Shown in pieces: positions 53,090-61,076 of a stretch of DNA of 64,000 bases (positions within the stretch are counted from its first letter, which is position 1; each line of letters begins with the position of its first letter). The notes under the pieces are model-generated. The model saw only the letters and a program-made list of their open reading frames with translations, was not told the origin of the DNA and ran no database searches. The position numbers and the translations under genes were made by a program. The DNA comes from Sphingobium sp. EM0848. Its GTDB lineage: Bacteria; Pseudomonadota; Alphaproteobacteria; Sphingomonadales; Sphingomonadaceae. The stretch lies in contig NZ_JABXWB010000001.1 of NCBI RefSeq assembly GCF_013375555.1, forward strand, positions 2,232,001-2,296,000. Direction: 5' to 3'.

Positions 53090-53615
53090 ATCCCGGAACA
53101 CGAACAATTCCCATTTCCACGACCTGCGCCAGAATCGGCGCTGATTTCTTGTCCTCGCGCACGCGGATCGTCTCGCCAACGGCGCCATCCTCATCGGCGA
53201 CCATCATGCGGGACACGCTGAAGGCGGCATTGCCCGCCATCAGCTGCACCGGATCGCCCTTCTTGACGATGGCCTCCTTCGGCACGGCCCGCGCCGCAGG
53301 CGCATAGCGCGCCACAGGACCCGAAACCGCCGCAGCCGCCCCCGCCACCAGAGGCACACGAATCCGCCAGCCCAGCGCATCGCATTTCACGATAGCCGCG
53401 CCGAATACCGGCCCGTCGACACTGGGCGTCGTCGGACAGGCGGCCAGACGCAGGCGCCGGTCGACGGGGGCCATCGGCCCGCCCGGCTCACCCATGTTGG
53501 CGCCGACGGTCATCGTGACCAGGCTGTCGATACGATCCAGATTCTCGAACTTCTGTTGCGCCAGCACAGGCTGCGAGGCCGACAGGGACAGCGCCAGAAG
53601 GAGGATCTTGGGCAT
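53076..53615 (-). CDS. flgA: Flagellar P-ring assembly chaperone FlgA
   Basis: From the ATG at 53615 the 179-residue protein has a signal peptide (PKILLLALSLSASQPVLA, cleavage before QQKF) and the C-terminal SAF domain (VPKEAIVKKGDPVQLMAGNA, GETIRVREDKKSAPILAQVV). FlgA guides FlgI polymerisation in the periplasm. The frame can be extended to 53660, but without a better signal. It follows the MotB-like gene by 75 bp. Confidence 0.9.
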   Translation of the reverse strand: MPKILLLALSLSASQPVLAQQKFENLDRIDSLVTMTVGANMGEPGGPMAPVDRRLRLAACPTTPSVDGPVFGAAIVKCDALGWRIRVPLVAGAAAAVSGPVARYAPAARAVPKEAIVKKGDPVQLMAGNAAFSVSRMMVADEDGAVGETIRVREDKKSAPILAQVVEMGIVRVPGFNNF

Positions 53616-53690
53616 GATGTTCACGGTGTCTCTCCGAATGCAGCGGACAGGATTAACCATGAGATACGCAAATATCGTGCCAGACAGCAG

Positions 53691-54188
53691 TCAGCGGCGC
53701 CTGCCTTGCCCCACCGCAATGCGGAGTACCTGCCCCTTGCCGCTTTCCCCGTCGAGCTGATCCAGCCCGCGCAGCGCCAGCCGGTCCCGACCCACGCCAT
53801 TGGCCTTCAGCGCCCGCGCCACCGCGCCCAGCCGTGCCGCCGCCAGATCCCAGCCGTCGAAACGCTGCCGCCCCGGATCACTCCCCCGGCTGCTGATTTC
53901 CAGCCGTTCATGTCCCCCGGCAAAGCGTGCCGCCAGCGCCTTCAGCCGCGTTTCGCCCGCTGGCGTCAGCATCGCCTCGCCCGGCAGGAACAGCTCAGCC
54001 GCACGGATTTCCGTTGCCGCCGCAGCCACCCGTCCGCCAAATTGCTGACGCACCTGCGCCAGCATCGCGTCCCGATGCCGGCCACTTGCCTGCAACATCA
54101 CGAAAAAGCCAAGCAGCAACAGCAGCAGATCGGCAAAGCTGATCGCCCAGCGGCTGCGCCGGGCGCCGGAAGCGGTCACGACACTCAT
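53691..54188 (-). CDS. MotB-like stator protein with degenerate OmpA domain
   Basis: The 165-residue protein has a MotB-type membrane span (RWAISFADLLLLLLGFFVML) whose SFAD Asp corresponds to the ion-conducting Asp of MotB. The C-terminal half has an OmpA/Pal fold (RLEISSRGSDPGRQRFDGWDLA, LAAARLGAVARALKANGVGR), but the usual GHTD is RGSD and the NRRVE box is replaced by GKGQVLRI, so the peptidoglycan-binding Asp/Arg pair is not intact. It is also about 100 residues shorter than MotB. It overlaps the MotA-like gene by 4 bp. A second stator or an accessory for rod assembly are both possible. Confidence 0.75.
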   Translation of the reverse strand: MSVVTASGARRSRWAISFADLLLLLLGFFVMLQASGRHRDAMLAQVRQQFGGRVAAAATEIRAAELFLPGEAMLTPAGETRLKALAARFAGGHERLEISSRGSDPGRQRFDGWDLAAARLGAVARALKANGVGRDRLALRGLDQLDGESGKGQVLRIAVGQGRRR

Positions 54189-54853
54189 GCGACCTCACGG
54201 ATGGAGGCGCGACGCAGCGGCACATTTTCCCGCCGTGCAATCGCCGCCATGCGTTCCACCACTTCCTTTTGCCAGGCCAACTCCCGCTCGGACAGGTCCG
54301 CCAGCCGCGCCGCGACCGGCGCCGCAATGACATTGGCGATGACGACACCGTAAAAGGTGGTAAGCAGCGCCAGCGCCATGGACGGTCCCAGCGACGCCGG
54401 ATCGTCCATCCCCGCGAACATGCCGACCAGACCGATGATCGTGCCCGCCATGCCCAGCGCGGGCGCGGCATCGGCGACCGACAGCCAAAGCTTGCACGCG
54501 CCGCCATGACGCTCCGCCCGGTCGGCCAGCACCTGCGCCGCCCACAATTCGAACTGCTCGGGTTTTTCGCAATTGGCGAGCTTGCGCGCCGCATCGGTCA
54601 GGAAGACATTGGCGGTCTTCACCCGGTCGGTGCAGGCGAGGCCGCGCAGTTGCGCCACCTGATCGATCTTCAGCATTGCCGCCCGCGCCGCCGCGCGATC
54701 CTTCGCCGGATCGGCCCGCAGCAGGGGACCCAGCGCCGCGAAGCCCCGCCCCGTCCCACGCCAGCCATTCTGGAACAGCACCACCGCTCCAATCCCCGCC
54801 AACATCGCCAGCAATGTCAGGGGATCGAACAGATGCGCCATTATTCCGATCAT
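54185..54853 (-). CDS. MotA-like stator/proton-channel protein
   Basis: The protein has a first span near LTLLAMLAGIGAVVLFQNG, a charged cytoplasmic loop, and the two C-terminal spans with LGMAGTIIGLVGMFAGMDDP and LALLTTFYGVVIANVIAAPV, the conserved MotA/ExbB channel region (GTxxGL ... TTxYG). I use the ATG at 54853 (222 residues; GGGGA site); 54868 is also possible. It is distinct from the canonical motA beginning at 63857. It pairs with the MotB-like gene and is divergent from flgB. Confidence 0.78.
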   Translation of the reverse strand: MIGIMAHLFDPLTLLAMLAGIGAVVLFQNGWRGTGRGFAALGPLLRADPAKDRAAARAAMLKIDQVAQLRGLACTDRVKTANVFLTDAARKLANCEKPEQFELWAAQVLADRAERHGGACKLWLSVADAAPALGMAGTIIGLVGMFAGMDDPASLGPSMALALLTTFYGVVIANVIAAPVAARLADLSERELAWQKEVVERMAAIARRENVPLRRASIREVA

Positions 54854-54906
54854 CGCCACAGTCCCCATCACGCCATGCTGACCGGCGGCAAAGCCCTGCC
54901 ACCGAC

Positions 54907-54922
54907 CGGCAAATTTTTGCCG
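54907..54922. promoter_or_regulatory. FlbD-type CGGCAAA/TTTGCCG palindrome upstream of flgB
   Basis: Arms CGGCAAA and TTTGCCG are separated by two bases. It lies about 85 bp upstream of the sigma-54 promoter of flgB, where an enhancer is expected; a looser CGGCAAAGCCCTGCC lies at 54886-54900. The motif recurs upstream of the FlbD-like gene. Confidence 0.55.
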
Positions 54923-54996
54923 CCCTTGCCGATCGCGCCCCGCAATTCCCCGGATTTCCGCGTTTTCCTGCCTTGCCGATGCGTCACCCACGCAAA

Positions 54997-55012
54997 TTGG
55001 CACGGCTCTTGC
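54997..55012 (+). promoter_or_regulatory. Sigma-54 promoter of the flgB operon
   Basis: TTGGCACGGCTCTTGC matches the sigma-54 consensus at every fixed position. It lies 109 bp before flgB, leaving a leader of about 100 nt. Confidence 0.9.
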
Positions 55013-55120
55013 GAATATCAGGCTGGATCACCCGCAGTTCACGCCATCAGGCCTCAGAACGGCGGGAGGCAGAGATATTTTAGGCCATCCAAGGGCAAAA
55101 AAGACGGAAGAGACGAAAAA

Positions 55121-55489
55121 ATGTCGCTGGAAGACGGATTGTTCGGGATACATGGAAAGGCGCTAGCGCTTCGCTCGCAGCGCCTTTCCCTGCTCGCGTC
55201 CAATATCGCGAACGCATCGACGCCCGGCTACAAGGCGCGCGACATCGATTTCGAGTCAGCGCTGAAAGAAGCGACGACCCAGCAGAGCAGCTCCGCCGCC
55301 GATGTCGGCAAGGCCGTCGATGACTCGATGGGCTATCGCGTGCCGCTTCAGCCCAGCCTGGACGGCAACACTGTCGAGCTGAGTACCGAACAGACGCTGT
55401 TCGCGGAAAATGCCGTCAAATATCGCACGACCCTTTCCTTCCTGGAGGGCCGCATCAACACCATCACGCGCGCCTTGAAGGGAGAATGA
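55121..55489 (+). CDS. flgB: Proximal rod protein FlgB
   Basis: The 122-residue rod protein has SLLASNIANASTPGYKARDI near the N-terminus and the C-terminal coil NAVKYRTTLSFLEGRINTIT. It opens the flgB-flgL operon, driven by a perfect sigma-54 promoter, and overlaps flgC by four bases. Confidence 0.95.
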   Translation: MSLEDGLFGIHGKALALRSQRLSLLASNIANASTPGYKARDIDFESALKEATTQQSSSAADVGKAVDDSMGYRVPLQPSLDGNTVELSTEQTLFAENAVKYRTTLSFLEGRINTITRALKGE

Positions 55490-55902
55490 GCATGAGCGGT
55501 TCCGGCCCCATGAACGTGTTCGACATCGCCGGCCGCGCCATGAGCGCGCAGCTGGTGCGCCTCAACACCACGGCCTCCAACATGGCCAATGCCGGCAATG
55601 TCACCGGCAGCGCGGCGGAAGCCTATCGCGCGATCAAGCCGGTGTTCGAATCCGTCACCGACAGCCCCGGCGTCTCGACCGTGAAGGTCAAGAATGTCGT
55701 CACCACCAGCGCGCAGCCCACCAAGCGCCACGACCCCAATCATCCGCTGGCCGACAAGAATGGCGATGTCTGGGAAGCGGCCGTGGATAGCAGCGCGGAG
55801 CTGGTCGACATGGTTGAGACCGCCCGCATGTACCAGAACAATGTGCAGGTGCTCAACACCGCCAAATCCCTGATGCTCGAAACCATAAGGATCGGCAAAT
55901 GA
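55486..55902 (+). CDS. flgC: Proximal rod protein FlgC
   Basis: The 138-residue protein has the N-terminal MSAQLVRLNTTASNMANAGN block and the C-terminal SAELVDMVETARMYQNNVQV, both typical of FlgC. The start overlaps the flgB stop; an ATG six bases further is also possible. It overlaps flgD by four bases. Confidence 0.95.
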   Translation: MSMSGSGPMNVFDIAGRAMSAQLVRLNTTASNMANAGNVTGSAAEAYRAIKPVFESVTDSPGVSTVKVKNVVTTSAQPTKRHDPNHPLADKNGDVWEAAVDSSAELVDMVETARMYQNNVQVLNTAKSLMLETIRIGK

Positions 55903-56579
55903 CCACGACCTCCACCGTCACGGATAGCGCCGGGCTTTCGGTCTATAATCCCTATTCGAACGTCGGAACCGGCAAGTCGACGATGGATTCGACCGATTTC
56001 CTGCGCCTGCTTACCGCCCAGATGCAGGCCCAGGACCCCATGCAGCCGATGGACAGCACCCAGATGGTGTCCCAGATGGCGACCATCACCCAATCAACCG
56101 GCATCGCCGAAATGAACAGCAATCTGTCGTCGATGAAATCGACGCTGGAAGGCCTGTCCTCCTCACTCAACGGCTCCCGTCTGGGCGATGCGGCAAGCTG
56201 GATCGGCAAGTCGATGCTGGTCCAAAGCAACATCGCCGCCCCCGATGCGGCGGGCCAATATATGGGCCAGATCAGCTTCGCCGATGCGACCAGCGGCGCT
56301 TCGGTCGATCTGGTCGACGGCAATGGCAAAGTCGTCAAGACCATCGACCTCGGCAATCAACCGGCGGGCGACGTCAACTTCTACTGGGACGGCAAGGATG
56401 ACGCGGGCAACACCGTCGCCACCGATGCGCTCCAGATCAAGGTCAACAATGGCACGCCCAGCCGCGTCGCCAGCTGGGCCACCATCGCCGCCGTTCAGTC
56501 ACCCGCCGACGGCAGTTCCTCCAAGCTGATCACCGCATTGGGCACCTACAGCCCGTCCGCCGCCCTTTCCCTCTCCTAA
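55899..56579 (+). CDS. flgD: Hook capping protein FlgD
   Basis: FlgD is the scaffold needed for hook assembly. The 226-residue protein has the conserved MDSTDFLRLLTAQMQAQDPM and DSTQMVSQMATITQSTGIAE near the N-terminus and the FlgD Ig/tudor-like domain with AGDVNFYWDGKDDAGNTVAT. Normal length. Confidence 0.95.
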   Translation: MTTTSTVTDSAGLSVYNPYSNVGTGKSTMDSTDFLRLLTAQMQAQDPMQPMDSTQMVSQMATITQSTGIAEMNSNLSSMKSTLEGLSSSLNGSRLGDAASWIGKSMLVQSNIAAPDAAGQYMGQISFADATSGASVDLVDGNGKVVKTIDLGNQPAGDVNFYWDGKDDAGNTVATDALQIKVNNGTPSRVASWATIAAVQSPADGSSSKLITALGTYSPSAALSLS

Positions 56580-56629
56580 CCTCTAGATCCTTTTCACCCC
56601 CAAAATCCTTTCACCCAAGGAGCAACGCC

Positions 56630-57472
56630 ATGTCCTTCTACATCTCGCTTTCCGGCCTCAAGGCGGCGCAGTCCGACCTCTCGACCATCTCCAACAACGT
56701 CGCCAACGTGAACTCGACCGCGTTCAAGAAGAGCAAGGCCGTGTTCGGCGACATCTTCGCCGCCGCGCCCATGCAGACCACCACTCAGGTGTCGGGCCAG
56801 GGCGTCCGCGTCCTGGGCGTGAACCAGCAGTTCACGCAGGGCACGATCGAAACCACCGACAAGACGCTGGACCTCGCCATCACCGGCGAAGGTTTCTTCA
56901 CCGTCAAGCGCACCGCCGACGATCAGGTCAGCTACACCCGCAACGGCGCCTTCTCCGTCGATGAGAACCGCTATGTCGTCGACACCACCGGCGCGCGGCT
57001 TCAGGTGATCCCGCTCGACCCGACCACGGGCGCTTCGACCGCCGCGACTCCCCTGACCACCGCCTCGCTGACCGACCTCCAGGTCCCAACCAACTGGCCC
57101 GCCGGCGGCACCGGCAACCAGCTGTCCAGCGTCGGCGTGTCGGAAGAAGGCAAGATCACCGGCGTCTATGCGGACGGCACCACCGTCTATCTGGGCGCGA
57201 CCGCCATGGCCGCCTTCAACGCTCAGGAAGGGCTGCGCCAGCAAGGCGACGCACACTGGACCGCCACCAATTCCAGCGGCACGCCGATGATCGGCATGGG
57301 CAATAGCGGCCTCTATGGCGCGGTCCGTTCGGGCGCGCTGGAACGCTCCAACGTCGACATTACCGAGGAACTGGTGGCGCTGATCTCCGCCCAACGCAAC
57401 TTCCAGGCGAACTCGAAGGCGATCGAAGCGGCCAACACGCTGTCGACCACCATCATGAACATGCGGAACTAA
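56630..57472 (+). CDS. flgE: Flagellar hook protein FlgE, short form
   Basis: The N-terminus SFYISLSGLKAAQSDLSTIS, SNNVANVNSTAFKKSKAVF and the C-terminus ITEELVALISAQRNFQANSK, together with position after flgD, identify FlgE. At 280 residues it is much shorter than the usual 400 or more, so the outer D2 (and D3) hook domains are reduced or absent: the middle holds only about 120 residues. The frame is intact with a good AAGGAG ribosome site. It may be a separate minimal hook protein or misassigned FlgF/FlgG-type rod protein; position favours FlgE. Confidence 0.85.
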   Translation: MSFYISLSGLKAAQSDLSTISNNVANVNSTAFKKSKAVFGDIFAAAPMQTTTQVSGQGVRVLGVNQQFTQGTIETTDKTLDLAITGEGFFTVKRTADDQVSYTRNGAFSVDENRYVVDTTGARLQVIPLDPTTGASTAATPLTTASLTDLQVPTNWPAGGTGNQLSSVGVSEEGKITGVYADGTTVYLGATAMAAFNAQEGLRQQGDAHWTATNSSGTPMIGMGNSGLYGAVRSGALERSNVDITEELVALISAQRNFQANSKAIEAANTLSTTIMNMRN

Positions 57473-57490
57473 GCCAGGATAAATTGAACC

Positions 57491-57516
57491 GTCCTTCCCG
57501 CAAAAGCGGGGATGAC
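57491..57516. repeat. Single-arm version of the hairpin repeat between flgE and flgF
   Basis: GTCCTTCCCGC, AAAA, GCGGGGATGAC: one arm-plus-arm hairpin with the outer ends of the 88-bp repeat but without its middle. It lies between flgE and flgF in the same operon. Confidence 0.75.
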
Positions 57517-57553
57517 GGAAATAAAGCAGCACCCGCAAGAACAGGACAAACCC

Positions 57554-58297
57554 ATGGACCGGCTCGTCAACACGGCTCTCACCGCGATGCGCGGCGCGAT
57601 GGCGCGGCAGGCGGCGATCTCCAACAATCTGGCGAACGTCAACACCACCGGCTTTCGCGCGGAAATCGCCAATGCCGAGACGCGCTGGATCAAGGGCGAC
57701 ACCTTCGACACGCGGGCGCAGGCTTCCGAACAGGTGATCGCCGCCGACATGGCGCAAGGCGCGATCACCCAGACCGGCAATCCGCTGGACGTGGCCATGA
57801 ACGGCGATGCGATGCTCGCCGTTCAGGCCGCGGACGGCAACGAGGCCTATACGCGCCGCGGCGACCTGAAAGTCAGCGACAGCGGCCTGCTCACCACCGG
57901 CGACGGCATGCCCGTGCTGGGCGACAGCGGTCCCATCACCCTGCCCCAGATGGACAGCGTCTCCATCGCCAAGGACGGCAGCATATGGGGCGTGCCGCAG
58001 GGCGGCGACCCCGCCAATCCGCAGCAGGTCGACAAGCTGAAGCTGGTCAGCCCGGTCGGCTCCAGCATCGCCAAGGGTACGGACGGCCTGTTCCGCGAGG
58101 TGAACGGCGGCGCCCTGCCGGACGATCCGATCGCCACCGTGACCGGCGGTGCGCTGGAAGGATCGAACGTCAACGCCACCTCGGCGCTGGTGCAGATGAT
58201 CGAGGCCAGCCGCGCCTGGGAAACCCAGATCAAGATGATCGACACCGCCAAGCAGCTGGATGACGGCGGCGCGTCGTTGATGAAGCTGGATGGTTAA
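57554..58297 (+). CDS. flgF: Flagellar rod protein FlgF
   Basis: From the ATG at 57554 the 247-residue protein starts MDRLVNTALTAMRGAMARQA and NNLANVNTTGFRAEIANAET, with C-terminal NVNATSALVQMIEASRAWET. Its ADMAQGAITQTGNPLDVAMN block is shared by FlgF and FlgG. An AGGA site precedes the ATG; the longer frame to 57512 starts in repeat DNA. Confidence 0.93.
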   Translation: MDRLVNTALTAMRGAMARQAAISNNLANVNTTGFRAEIANAETRWIKGDTFDTRAQASEQVIAADMAQGAITQTGNPLDVAMNGDAMLAVQAADGNEAYTRRGDLKVSDSGLLTTGDGMPVLGDSGPITLPQMDSVSIAKDGSIWGVPQGGDPANPQQVDKLKLVSPVGSSIAKGTDGLFREVNGGALPDDPIATVTGGALEGSNVNATSALVQMIEASRAWETQIKMIDTAKQLDDGGASLMKLDG

Positions 58298-58306
58298 GGT
58301 TAATTT

Positions 58307-58322
58307 TTGGCACGACCCTTGC
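58307..58322 (+). promoter_or_regulatory. Sigma-54 promoter of flgG
   Basis: TTGGCACGACCCTTGC matches the consensus exactly. It lies 10 bp after the flgF stop and about 40 bp before flgG, an internal promoter that would raise expression of flgG and the genes after it. Confidence 0.9.
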
Positions 58323-58360
58323 TTGGAAGCCTGCATGAGCCTGCCTCACGGAGATAGACG

Positions 58361-59149
58361 ATGACCAACGCAGCCCTTCATGTCGCCCGCACCGGCCTTG
58401 ACGCGCAGAACACGAAGATGCGCGTGATCGCCAACAACCTGGCGAACGTCAACACCACCGGCTTCAAACGCGACCGCGCCGATTTCGAGACGCTGGCCTA
58501 TCAGCAGATCGTGGCCGCAGGCGCCAATTCGGACAGCCAGAACAAGTTCGCCACCGGCCTCAATCTCGGCTCGGGCGTCTCGCTTCAGGGCACCAGCAAG
58601 ATCAACGAACAGGGCACGCTGAACCAGACCGGCAACACGCTGGACATGGCGATCGAAGGCTCGGGTTATTTCCAGGTGCAGCAGCCCGACGGCTCCATCG
58701 CCTATACCCGCGCCGGCAATTTCACGACCACCGCCGAAGGCGTGATCGTCACCAGCGAAGGCCTGCCGCTGATCCCGCAGATCACCGTGCCGCAAGGCGC
58801 GACCAGCATCTCCATCGGCAATGACGGCACCATCTCCGCCACGCTTCAGGGCCAGACGGAGCCGACCCAGCTTGGGCAGGTCGAACTGGCGAGCTTCATG
58901 AATCCGGGCGGCCTCACCTCCGTCGGCGGCAATCTGCTGAAGGAAAGCGCCGCCAGCGGCACACCGCAGGTCGGCGTCGCGGGGCTGGACGGGCGCGGCG
59001 TCGTCCGCTCGGGCTATCTGGAAACCTCGAACGTCAATGTGGTCGAGGAACTGGTCGACATGATCGAAACCCAGCGCGCCTATGAGGTCAATTCGAAGAT
59101 GATCAAGGCGACCGACGAAATGCTGCAATACGCCAACCAGCAGCTGTGA
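58361..59149 (+). CDS. flgG: Distal rod protein FlgG
   Basis: The 262-residue protein has the classic N-terminus NAALHVARTGLDAQNTKMRV, NNLANVNTTGFKRDRADFET, and C-terminus VVEELVDMIETQRAYEVNSK. Length 262 is standard. Preceded by its own sigma-54 promoter; its stop overlaps the flgH frame. Confidence 0.97.
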   Translation: MTNAALHVARTGLDAQNTKMRVIANNLANVNTTGFKRDRADFETLAYQQIVAAGANSDSQNKFATGLNLGSGVSLQGTSKINEQGTLNQTGNTLDMAIEGSGYFQVQQPDGSIAYTRAGNFTTTAEGVIVTSEGLPLIPQITVPQGATSISIGNDGTISATLQGQTEPTQLGQVELASFMNPGGLTSVGGNLLKESAASGTPQVGVAGLDGRGVVRSGYLETSNVNVVEELVDMIETQRAYEVNSKMIKATDEMLQYANQQL

Positions 59150-59157
59150 GGATGACG

Positions 59158-59835
59158 ATGCGCCTCGCTTCCACGTCCCTGACCGCCCTGTCGCTCGTCG
59201 CTTTTGCCGCCGCACCGGCAATGGCCGGCAAGAAACGCGATGCCGAGCGGCAATTTTATGCCCCCACGGTCGTTGCCGCTCCTGCCGCCCCGGCTGCCAA
59301 CGGCTCGATCTTTCAGGCGTCGATGGGCTATACCCCGCTCACCAGCGGCGCGCGGGCGACCAGCGTGGGCGATATCATCACCATCGTGCTGGTCGAAAAG
59401 ACGCAGGCGACCAAGAGCAACAGCGCCGACACCGCCCGCGACGGCAATATCGGCCTGACGCCGCCATCCACCGGCGTGTTCTCCAAGCTCTTCACGGCCA
59501 GCGACGCTACCGCCAGCGGCACCAGCAAGTTCACCGGCAAGGGCGCCGCCACCCAATCCAACCAGCTCGACGGCGAGATCACCGTGACGATCGCGGCGAC
59601 CTATCCCAACGGCACGATGCTGGTGAAGGGCGAAAAGGCGCTGACGCTCAACCGCGGCGACGAGTTCATCCAGATCAGCGGCCTCGTCCGTCAGGCCGAT
59701 ATCGGCCCGGACAACCGCATCGCATCGACCCGCGTGGCCGATGCCAAGATCATCTACACCGGCAAGGGCGAGATCGCCCGCGCCAGCCGTCAGGGCTGGC
59801 TGCAGCGCTTCTTCTCCATGATCAGCCCCTTCTGA
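59158..59835 (+). CDS. flgH: L-ring protein FlgH without lipobox
   Basis: The GDIITIVLVEKTQATKSNSA and the C-terminal ADIGPDNRIASTRVADAKII blocks identify FlgH. FlgH is normally an outer-membrane lipoprotein; here the signal peptide (RLASTSLTALSLVAFAAAPAMAGKK) has no lipobox cysteine, and the whole protein has no cysteine. It looks like a signal-peptidase I substrate. I chose the ATG at 59158, with GAGG at good spacing; the GTG at 59146 and ATG at 59152 are alternatives. The stop overlaps the flgI start. Confidence 0.9.
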   Translation: MRLASTSLTALSLVAFAAAPAMAGKKRDAERQFYAPTVVAAPAAPAANGSIFQASMGYTPLTSGARATSVGDIITIVLVEKTQATKSNSADTARDGNIGLTPPSTGVFSKLFTASDATASGTSKFTGKGAATQSNQLDGEITVTIAATYPNGTMLVKGEKALTLNRGDEFIQISGLVRQADIGPDNRIASTRVADAKIIYTGKGEIARASRQGWLQRFFSMISPF

Positions 59836-61076
59836 TGGACATGCGCCCCATGACATCCTTCACCCGCCTTCTTCTATCCGTCATTCCCGCGAAGGCGGGA
59901 AGCCATTTCCTGGCTGACCCCCAGTCGAGACGTCAGGAGATGGATTCCCGCCTTCGCGGGAATGACGGAGTATTTTTGGGTAAGGGTCTCCTGCTCGCGC
60001 TGCTCACCGCCCTCACCCTGATCGCCGCCCCGGCCCATGCCGAGCGGATCAAGGACCTCGGCACCTTTCAGGGCGTGCGGCCCAACCAGCTGACCGGCTA
60101 CGGCATCGTCGTCGGCCTCGCGGGAACGGGCGACGACAGCATCGAATATGCGACGCAGGGCATGAAGGGCGTGGTGTCGCGCTTCGGCCTGACGCTGCCG
60201 CAGGGGATCAACCCCGCGCTCAAGAATGCGGCGGCGGTGCTGGTGACGGCGGACCTGCCCGCCTTCGCCAAGCCCGGTCAGCGGCTTGACGTCACCGTGT
60301 CGGCGCTGGGCAAGGCCAAGTCGCTGCGTGGCGGCACCCTCATCATGACGCCCCTGCGCGGCGCGGATAATGAAATCTACGGCATGGCGCAGGGCAATCT
60401 CGCCGTCGGCGGCCTTGGCGTGTCCGGCGCGGACGGCAGCCAGGTGTCGGTCAACATTCCCTCGGCGGGCCGCATTCCCGGCGGCGCGACGGTGGAGCGC
60501 GCGGTCGCGACCGGCTTCGACACCGCGCCCACCCTCACCTTCAACCTGTCCGAAGCCGACCTCACCACTGCCCTCAGGGTAGCGGACGGCATCAACCGCA
60601 CCTATGGCGACCATCGCGCCAAGGCCGTGGACGCCGTGTCGATCACCATCGACGCCGCCCCCGGCGCGCAGGACCGCATCATGATGATGGGCATGATCGA
60701 GAATATCGAGGTTTCGCCCGCCGATGCGCCCGCCAAGGTGATCGTCAACGCCCGCACCGGCACGGTCGTCATCAACGGCGCGGTGAAGATCCACCCCGCC
60801 GCCATCGCGCACGGCAAAATCACCGTCAGCGTCAATGAATCGCCCCGCGTCGTCCAGCCCGCCCCCTTCTCCCAGGGGCAGACCGCGGTGGAGCAATCCA
60901 GTTCGATTTCGATCGATCAGGAAAAGAAACCAATGATTAATTTTAAAGGTGGAGCCTCTCTGGCCGATATAGTCAAAGCGGTGAACGCCATTGGCGCCTC
61001 CCCCGCGGACATGGTCGCGATCCTCGAAGCTTTGAAGCAGGCAGGCGCGCTGAAGGCTGAACTGGTGGTGTTGTGA
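59835..61076 (+). CDS. flgI: P-ring protein FlgI, N-terminus extended by a hairpin repeat
   Basis: The mature P-ring protein starts at AERIKDLGTFQGVRPNQLTG and contains GTLIMTPLRGADNEIYGMAQ and the C-terminal MVAILEALKQAGALKAELVV. The 413-residue frame opens at 59835 on the flgH stop, but codons 16-44 are the 88-bp hairpin repeat read as SVIPAKAGSHFLADPQSRRQ and [12 protein letters not shown] normal signal peptide (LGKGLLLALLTALTLIAAPA) lies after it. Translation may therefore start inside the repeat (ATG at 59941, GATTCC following) or use an upstream start and process the odd leader. Confidence 0.92.
   Translation: MDMRPMTSFTRLLLSVIPAKAGSHFLADPQSRRQEMDSRLRGNDGVFLGKGLLLALLTALTLIAAPAHAERIKDLGTFQGVRPNQLTGYGIVVGLAGTGDDSIEYATQGMKGVVSRFGLTLPQGINPALKNAAAVLVTADLPAFAKPGQRLDVTVSALGKAKSLRGGTLIMTPLRGADNEIYGMAQGNLAVGGLGVSGADGSQVSVNIPSAGRIPGGATVERAVATGFDTAPTLTFNLSEADLTTALRVADGINRTYGDHRAKAVDAVSITIDAAPGAQDRIMMMGMIENIEVSPADAPAKVIVNARTGTVVINGAVKIHPAAIAHGKITVSVNESPRVVQPAPFSQGQTAVEQSSSISIDQEKKPMINFKGGASLADIVKAVNAIGASPADMVAILEALKQAGALKAELVVL
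59880..59966. repeat. Hairpin repeat, copy C (inside the flgI 5' coding region), 87 bp
   Basis: Outer arms GTCATTCCCGCGAAGGCGGG and CCCGCCTTCGCGGGAATGAC pair perfectly. Its length, 87 bp, is a multiple of three and preserves the flgI frame. Confidence 0.93.

Noticed and set aside
54886..54900. GTGGCAGGGCTTTGC on the minus strand as a sigma-54 promoter of the MotA-like gene
   Set aside because: The GG and GC elements are only nine bases apart; sigma-54 needs ten, so it is unlikely to work.
56594..58336. 580-codon open frame on the minus strand
   Set aside because: It lies antisense to flgE and flgF across a repeat; the Gly/Val/His-rich product has no recognisable motif.
58346..59856. Two minus-strand frames opposite flgG and flgH
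   Set aside because: Shadows of well-supported flagellar genes; no ribosome sites or motifs.
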